NCBI GenBank assembly: GCA_015655035.1
Contig: JAATFS010000041.1
Location: 1-10,012, forward strand
DNA length: 10,012 nucleotides
Reading direction: 5' to 3'
DNA from: Lysobacterales bacterium
GTDB taxonomy: Bacteria; Pseudomonadota; Gammaproteobacteria; Xanthomonadales; Xanthomonadaceae
The position numbers were made by a program, and so were the translations under genes. The notes below the pieces were generated by a model, which was not told the origin of the DNA, searched no databases, and was given only the letters and a program-made list of their open reading frames with translations. Of this stretch, positions 6,051 to 10,012 are shown in pieces; within the stretch, counting starts at the first letter, position 1; each line of letters opens with the position of its first letter.

Positions 6051-7214
6051 ATGAACCTGTTCGCCCGTCCGGCCCTGTTCCGGCATTTCCATCGCATGGC
6101 CTGGCTGGCCACGCTGTTCACCGCGAGCACCATCATGTTCGGTTCGTTCGTGCGCCTGTCCGATGCCGGGCTGAGCTGTCCGGACTGGCCCACCTGCTAT
6201 GGCCGTGTCACCTGGCCGCAGACCAGCGACGAGGCCAATGCGCATGTCGCCAGCAAGATCCGTCCGCTGGAGAGCCACAAGGCCTGGCGCGAGCAGGTGC
6301 ACCGCTTCCTGGCCGGCGGCCTGGGCGTCGAGATTCTGGTGCTGTCGTTGCTGGCGGCGCGCCGGCGTCGGCTGGGCATCGCCCAGATCGTCACCGCCTC
6401 GGTGCTGGTGGCGCTGTCCATTCCGTTGTACATGTCGGGTTTGCACGACGCGGCCGTGGCGGTGGCGCTCGTGGGCGAGATCATCCTGCTGGCGGCGGCG
6501 CTGCGCTGGTCCAATAGCGATCTTGCGCGGGTGGCGGTGCTGACGCTGGCGGTGGTGAACTTCCAGGCGCTGCTGGGCATGTGGACGGTCACCTTGCTGC
6601 TCAAGCCGATCGTAGTGATGGGGCATCTACTCGGCGGCATGCTGATGTTCGCGTTGCTGGCGTGGATGGCATGGCGCGCGACCCACTTGCCGATCACGCT
6701 GGCCGATGCGTCGCGGCTGAAATGGCTGTTGCGCCTGGGCGTGGTGATACTCGGCGTGCAGATCGCGCTGGGCGGCTGGGTCAGCGCCAACTACGCAGCA
6801 CTGGCCTGCGGCGGCGGCAGTTGGTCGGCGGACAATTTTCCGCGATGCGTGAGCCAATGGTGGCCGCCGCATGATTTCGGCGAGGGCTTCACCCTGTGGC
6901 GCGGCATCGGCGTGGATTACGAGGGCGGCGTGCTGGACGGCGCGGCACGTATCGCGATCCAGATGGCGCATCGACTGTGGGCGGTCGTGGCCGCGTTCTA
7001 TCTGTGGTGGCTGGCGTGGCGGTTGTCGCGTTCGCCGAGCATGCGCGGCTGGGCGGTGGCGTTGGCGCTGCTGGTGGCAGTGCAGGTGCTGTTGGGTGTG
7101 TTCAACGTCAAGCTGGCGTTGCCGCTGGCGGTGTCGGTGATGCACAACGCCGGCGCGGTGGCGCTGCTGTTCGTGCTGGTGTCCTTGCTCGCGCGGCTGC
7201 GCGCACCGGAATGA
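6051..7214 (+). CDS. ctaA: Heme A synthase (CtaA/Cox15)
   Basis: CtaA oxidises the C8 methyl group of heme O to a formyl group, giving heme A for the oxidase. The 387-residue inner membrane protein shows the family signatures: VRLSDAGLSCPDWPTC (34-49) with the first cysteine pair C43/C49, HKAWREQVHR (76-85) with heme-ligand candidate H84, GMWTV plus H192 (MGHLLGG), GGWVSANYAALAC (241-253), WWPPHDF (270-276), H307 (QMAHRLWA) and H365 (SVMHNAGA). The second cysteine pair is C253/C266. Two features look unusual: an extra hydrophobic stretch with two helices (about 110-152) between the second helix and FQALLGMWTV, and a longer gap between the second cysteines. The ATG at 6051 overlaps the stop of a five-codon mini-ORF. 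The gene ends in an ATGA overlap with cyoE, consistent with coupled synthesis of consecutive pathway enzymes. Confidence 0.96.
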   Translation: MNLFARPALFRHFHRMAWLATLFTASTIMFGSFVRLSDAGLSCPDWPTCYGRVTWPQTSDEANAHVASKIRPLESHKAWREQVHRFLAGGLGVEILVLSLLAARRRRLGIAQIVTASVLVALSIPLYMSGLHDAAVAVALVGEIILLAAALRWSNSDLARVAVLTLAVVNFQALLGMWTVTLLLKPIVVMGHLLGGMLMFALLAWMAWRATHLPITLADASRLKWLLRLGVVILGVQIALGGWVSANYAALACGGGSWSADNFPRCVSQWWPPHDFGEGFTLWRGIGVDYEGGVLDGAARIAIQMAHRLWAVVAAFYLWWLAWRLSRSPSMRGWAVALALLVAVQVLLGVFNVKLALPLAVSVMHNAGAVALLFVLVSLLARLRAPE

Positions 7215-8110
7215 ACATGTTGGCGCACGCACGTGACTATTGGGACCTGACCAAGCCGAAGGTGGTCGCCTTGATCGTGTTCACCGCGTTGGTGGGCATG
7301 TTCCTGGCGATTCCTGGGGCGCCCACGCTGGAACAGGTGCGGATCGGCTTGCTCGGGTTTTTCGGGATATGGCTGGCGGCCTCGGCGGCGGCGGCGATCA
7401 ATCAGCTGCTGGATGCGAAGATCGACGCGCAGATGGCGCGCACGTCGTGGCGGCCGCTGGTGGTGGGCAAGGTGCGACCGGCGCAGGTGCTGATCTTTGC
7501 CGGTGCGCTGATCGTGCTGTCGATGACGATCCTGGTGGTATGGGTCAACCTCATCACGGCGGTGCTCACGTTCGCCTCGCTGATCGGCTATGCGGTGATC
7601 TACACGGTGTACCTGAAGCGGGCGACCTCGCAGAACATCGTCATCGGCGGCCTTGCAGGCGCGACGCCGCCGATGCTGGGGTGGGCGGCGGTGACGGGGA
7701 TGCACACCGGTGCGGACTGGATCTACTCGTCGCTGTTGGTGCTGATCATCTTCGTCTGGACGCCGCCGCACTTCTGGGCGCTGGCGATCTTTCGCCGCGC
7801 CGACTACGCCAAGGCCTCGATCCCGATGTTGCCGGTGACCCACGGCGTGGCACACACGCGGCGGCAGATCATGCTCTACACCGTGTTGTTGACGGTCGTG
7901 ACGCTGCTGCCGGTGGCGGTGGGCATGTGCGGGATGTTCTACCTGGGCGGCACGCTGGTGCTGGACGCGGTGTTCCTCTGGTACGCCTGGCGCATGCTGG
8001 ATCCGCCGGACGAGCAGTTCTCGATGAAGACCTTCGGTTATTCCATCGTCTACCTGATGGCGTTGTTCGCGTTCCTGATGGTCGACCACTGGCTGCTGCC
8101 CTGGTTGTAG
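7211..8110 (+). CDS. cyoE: Heme O synthase (protoheme IX farnesyltransferase)
   Basis: CyoE/CtaB transfers a farnesyl group from farnesyl diphosphate to heme B, making heme O, the substrate of CtaA. The 299-residue polytopic membrane protein belongs to the UbiA prenyltransferase superfamily. The first Asp-rich motif NQLLDAKIDAQMART (64-78) provides N64, D68 and D72 for Mg-diphosphate binding and continues into RPL (81-83). YTVYLKRATSQNIVIGG (131-147), GATPPMLGW (150-158) and WTPPHFWALAI (183-193) are family signatures. The N-terminus, with DYWDLTKPKVVALIVFTA (9-26), is typical, so I place the start at 7211; the reading frame stays open upstream inside ctaA but there it is a shadow. The second in-frame Met at 7217 is an alternative. 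The start overlaps the ctaA stop by 4 nt (ATGA). This is the last gene of the plus-strand cluster. ctaB is a synonym. Confidence 0.96.
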   Translation: MNMLAHARDYWDLTKPKVVALIVFTALVGMFLAIPGAPTLEQVRIGLLGFFGIWLAASAAAAINQLLDAKIDAQMARTSWRPLVVGKVRPAQVLIFAGALIVLSMTILVVWVNLITAVLTFASLIGYAVIYTVYLKRATSQNIVIGGLAGATPPMLGWAAVTGMHTGADWIYSSLLVLIIFVWTPPHFWALAIFRRADYAKASIPMLPVTHGVAHTRRQIMLYTVLLTVVTLLPVAVGMCGMFYLGGTLVLDAVFLWYAWRMLDPPDEQFSMKTFGYSIVYLMALFAFLMVDHWLLPWL

Positions 8111-8180
8111 GCAGCGGCTAGTCCCGCTACCAGGAGCGCGGCAGCGGAAGCCGCCCGGGCTGCAAATCCGTCTGCGCGGT

Positions 8181-8193
8181 GCGGAATTTCCGC
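8181..8193. repeat. 13-bp palindrome after cyoE
   Basis: GCGGAA (8181-8186) and TTCCGC (8188-8193) are inverted copies around a single T. As RNA this cannot close fully because the spacer is only 1 nt, but a 5-bp stem is possible. It could be part of a compound terminator structure or a protein-binding site; its function is unknown. Confidence 0.35.
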
Positions 8194-8203
8194 CGATTCT
8201 TGA

Positions 8204-8222
8204 CCTGTAGCCGGGCTACAGG
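8204..8222. terminator. Perfect 19-bp inverted repeat, candidate bidirectional terminator or REP-like element
   Basis: CCTGTAGCC (8204-8212) and GGCTACAGG (8214-8222) are exact inverted copies around one G. As RNA they fold to a 7-bp stem (CCTGTAG/CTACAGG) with a CCGGG loop. The hairpin sits midway between two convergent genes, where a terminator for both is expected. No U-tract follows on either strand, so Rho-independent termination is uncertain. The GTAG/CTAC arms recall the GTAG-headed repetitive palindromes described in Stenotrophomonas and relatives, but here GTAG is inside the stem rather than at the base, so that link is weak. Confidence 0.45.
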
Positions 8223-8234
8223 CCGGCGAATCGT

Positions 8235-8266
8235 CGAAAATCCGCCCTCGCCCAGTGGAATTTTCG
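8235..8266. repeat. Interrupted inverted repeat CGAAAAT / ATTTTCG
   Basis: CGAAAAT (8235-8241) and ATTTTCG (8260-8266) are exact 7-bp inverted copies separated by 18 nt, about 35 bp beyond the stop codon of the minus-strand lipoprotein gene. In that orientation it could act as a 3-prime stem. The arms are AT-rich for this genome, which makes them stand out, but no function can be assigned. Confidence 0.35.
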
Positions 8267-8299
8267 CCACGAACGTTTCTGCCGCCCACGTTCCTAGGC

Positions 8300-9886
8300 T
8301 CAGCCCAGCCAGCCGGCGCAGCGCTCGCGATCCTGGCTGTCGCAACTGGTGTGCATCTTCCGGCGCAGACGCTCGAGTACGGCGCTGCCGCCGTGGGCCT
8401 GGCTCCAGGTCTGTAGCGACTTGCCCAGGGTGTCGAAACGCTGACGGGTGCGCTGGTGGTAGCCGCCTGGCTGGCTGGCCAGCTCGCCGATCACCTGGCC
8501 GGCGGCCGACTCGATCGCGGCGGTGTCGTCGGGTTTCAGCCGGATCAGCCCATCCACATAGAGCACGCCCCATTGCACCCGGGTGGCCGGGCCTTCTGCG
8601 CTTTCGTAGGCCTGCTTGAGCCAGTTCACCGCACCCTGGTCGTCGCCCCGCGCCTCGGCCAGGTCGGCCAGCTCGGGCATGTAGTAGTACGGCGTCTTGC
8701 TGCGCTTGAGTTCGGCCAGCAGTAATTGCTCGGCGCCGGCACGGTCGCCGGCCTCGCTCAGCAGATAGGCGGCGGTACTGAGGGTGGATTGGCGCTCGTA
8801 GTCGGTCTTGGCCGCCTGGTCGGCCCATCGCACCCGTTGCTGCACTTTCTCGCGGACGGCCACCGGCACGGGAACGGCCTGCTTGGAGGGGGTGCCGGTG
8901 TCGCCCTGGCCGAGCTGGGCCAACTGGATTTGCGCATACACGGTCGCCAGGCGGTCGCTGATCGGCAGCGAGGTGTCGGCATAGACCTTGTCCAGTGCCT
9001 GGCTCAGCGCCTGGGACAGCGTGTCGCGCTCGCGCGCATCGGTTGCCGCCGCTTGCACCAGGCGGGCCCCGTCGTAGCTCAGAACCCCGCGATTGGTACG
9101 GACTTCGGCCGGGTCGGCGAGCACGGATTGCAGCAGCGCACGCTGGCTCGCGCGCGTCGCGGTATCGACGGCAGCACCGGGCGCGCGGTGCTGGGTGGCC
9201 AGCACCAGCAGCGCGAAGCGGCGTTGCAATCGCGGTTGCGGGGCCGCTTTCGACAGCTGCGTCAACACGCTTGCGGTGTCATCGGCCTTGACCAGGCGAT
9301 TGGCGTCCACGCTCCAGCCGTATTCGCCGAGCAGGGTCCAGTCGTCGGCGCTGAGCTGGCCTGGAGTGTGCAACGCCCGCTCCAGCAATTGAGCAGAGGT
9401 GGTGGTGCGGGTCGCGGCAACGCGCAATACATCGGCCAGGCGTGCGGTATCGCTGTCGCCGGCGAGGCGGGTGATCTCGCTGCGATCGGGGCGCAGCACG
9501 ATGATCGTCGGGTAGCCCTTGACGCCGAAGCGCTCGCCCCAGGCCTGCGCGCCCTCCGAGTCGCCATCCAGGTGCACCGCGACGAATTGCCGGGTGCGCG
9601 CAATGAAATCCGGATCCTTGAACAACGTGGCCTTCAGCCGGTTGCAGGGTGGGCACCACGCTGCGCCCCAGTACAGCAGGATCGGCTTGCCGCTTTCGCT
9701 GGCTTCGGCGAAAGCGTCCTGCACATCGCCTTCGCGCCAGGCGATCCCGGTGTCGGCGGCAGGCACCGCTGGTGTAGCGGCCTGCGGAGACGCTTCTGGG
9801 ATCGGCGGCTTGCTGCAAGCGGCCATTGTCAGCGTGGCAAGCAGGCTGACAATGGCCAGGGTGGAGCGAACAAACAGCGGGTTCAT
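8300..9886 (-). CDS. Thioredoxin-domain lipoprotein with long helical C-terminal region
   Basis: A 528-residue protein. The start at 9886 gives a lipoprotein signal peptide (1-23, LATLTMAAC) with C24 as lipidation site; the frame is open upstream but that would bury the signal. Serine at +2 favours outer membrane sorting. After a Pro/Ala-rich linker (about 26-47) comes a thioredoxin-fold domain (about 48-155) with WCPPC (77-81) and the cis-Pro loop GYPT (124-127). Its KPILLYWGAAWCPPCNRLK segment resembles DsbD C-terminal and thioredoxin_7-type reductases. Residues about 160-528 are mostly alpha-helical, with TPR-like patches near 360-430 (AAYLLSEAGDRAGAEQLLL, ELADLAEARGDDQGAV). C515 and C523 near the end could form a disulfide. 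It probably acts as a periplasmic thiol oxidoreductase; the substrate is unknown. It is convergent with the cox cluster, so a link to oxidase maturation is only a guess. No strong Shine-Dalgarno is visible. Confidence 0.9.
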   Translation of the reverse strand: MNPLFVRSTLAIVSLLATLTMAACSKPPIPEASPQAATPAVPAADTGIAWREGDVQDAFAEASESGKPILLYWGAAWCPPCNRLKATLFKDPDFIARTRQFVAVHLDGDSEGAQAWGERFGVKGYPTIIVLRPDRSEITRLAGDSDTARLADVLRVAATRTTTSAQLLERALHTPGQLSADDWTLLGEYGWSVDANRLVKADDTASVLTQLSKAAPQPRLQRRFALLVLATQHRAPGAAVDTATRASQRALLQSVLADPAEVRTNRGVLSYDGARLVQAAATDARERDTLSQALSQALDKVYADTSLPISDRLATVYAQIQLAQLGQGDTGTPSKQAVPVPVAVREKVQQRVRWADQAAKTDYERQSTLSTAAYLLSEAGDRAGAEQLLLAELKRSKTPYYYMPELADLAEARGDDQGAVNWLKQAYESAEGPATRVQWGVLYVDGLIRLKPDDTAAIESAAGQVIGELASQPGGYHQRTRQRFDTLGKSLQTWSQAHGGSAVLERLRRKMHTSCDSQDRERCAGWLG

Positions 9887-9944
9887 GGGCAGGCACCGAT
9901 GCGCAGACAAGACGTCGATCGTGCACTCTATCGAGTAGACGCAG

Positions 9945-9961
9945 CGGCGAGCGACTCGCCG
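9945..9961 (-). repeat. Inverted repeat in the leader of the lipoprotein gene
   Basis: CGGCGAG (9945-9951) and CTCGCCG (9955-9961) form a perfect 7-bp stem with a 3-nt loop, 58 bp before the start codon of the minus-strand lipoprotein gene. If transcribed it would be a stable leader hairpin; otherwise it may be an operator or the end of an upstream transcription unit. I could not place -35/-10 boxes with confidence in 9887-10012. That stretch also holds a 10-bp CGGCCGGCCG palindrome at 9991-10000. Confidence 0.35.
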
Positions 9962-10012
9962 ACATGACGTTTGTGCATCTGCATATGGCCCGGCCGGCCG
10001 CATCGAGCGGCG

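Larger units (their letters stand above)
8111..8299. other. Convergent intergenic region with several inverted repeats
   Basis: 189 bp between the ends of cyoE (plus) and the thioredoxin-like lipoprotein gene (minus). No convincing gene is present. The region holds several short symmetric elements, including AGCGG/CCGCT (8113-8117 and 8124-8128), GCGGAA-T-TTCCGC, a perfect 19-bp palindrome and an ATTTTCG/CGAAAAT pair. Transcripts from both sides must end here, so a bidirectional terminator is expected, but none of the stems is followed by a clear U-tract on either strand. Confidence 0.55.

Noticed and set aside
5487..6626. A 379-codon open frame on the minus strand across the SCO-like gene and ctaA
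   Set aside because: Low-complexity Arg/Gln/Pro/Ala content and complete overlap with secure plus-strand genes mark it as a shadow.
6896..7210. N-terminal extension of cyoE into ctaA
   Set aside because: The extra residues are a Gly/Arg-rich shadow of ctaA. The family N-terminus and the ATGA junction support the start at 7211.
6998..8089. A 363-codon open frame on the minus strand across ctaA and cyoE
   Set aside because: Its translation is rich in Arg, His and Gln without folds or motifs, and it is fully covered by two secure genes on the other strand.
8726..9967. A 413-codon open frame on the plus strand antisense to the lipoprotein gene
   Set aside because: It mirrors the lipoprotein gene, whose signal peptide, WCPPC and cis-Pro are convincing. 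Long antisense frames are common in GC-rich genes, and this one shows no domain signature.
9887..10003. N-terminal extension of the lipoprotein gene to an ATG at 10003
   Set aside because: It would put 39 Arg/Cys-containing residues before a clear lipoprotein signal peptide, so the start at 9886 is preferred.

Overview
The window is a GC-rich bacterial chromosome segment carrying an almost complete aa3-type cytochrome c oxidase (complex IV) locus. Gene order and protein character point to a gammaproteobacterium, most likely Xanthomonadaceae (Xanthomonas or a close relative). This placement is inferred from recalled gene order and protein resemblance, not from a search. No mobile element, CRISPR array, tRNA or rRNA is visible, and no stretch longer than 300 bases lacks a gene.

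Layout. Bases 1-104 are a short leader with a palindrome and a usable ribosome binding site. On the plus strand follow coxB (subunit II, CuA), ctaD (subunit I, heme a / heme a3-CuB), a 57-residue membrane microprotein, ctaG (Cox11-type CuB chaperone) and coxC (subunit III). A 72-residue DUF2909-type twin-transmembrane gene then lies on the minus strand. The plus strand resumes with a SURF1 family gene, a SCO/thioredoxin-like membrane-anchored protein, ctaA (heme A synthase) and cyoE/ctaB (heme O synthase). A 189-bp convergent intergenic region rich in inverted repeats (8111-8299) separates this cluster from a minus-strand gene (8300-9886) for a lipoprotein with an N-terminal thioredoxin domain (WCPPC) and a long helical C-terminal part.

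How the genes work together. cyoE farnesylates heme B to heme O, and ctaA oxidises heme O to heme A. SURF1 is thought to help place heme A into subunit I. CtaG delivers copper to CuB. The SCO-like protein sits where a CuA/thiol chaperone would be expected. coxB, ctaD and coxC encode the catalytic core. Coupling is tight: ctaD and the microprotein overlap by 20 nt, while microprotein/ctaG and ctaA/cyoE share ATGA junctions.

The window is mostly a recognisable respiratory housekeeping locus, and I do not see a wholly new system. The points most worth a second look are: (a) the SCO-like protein keeps the CX3C pair but appears to lack the copper-binding histidine and has a thioredoxin-like cis-Pro instead; (b) CtaA carries an apparent extra pair of membrane helices and a longer second cysteine loop; (c) the overlapping microprotein; (d) the antisense DUF2909 gene inside the cluster; (e) chains of mini-ORFs between genes; and (f) the palindrome cluster after cyoE.
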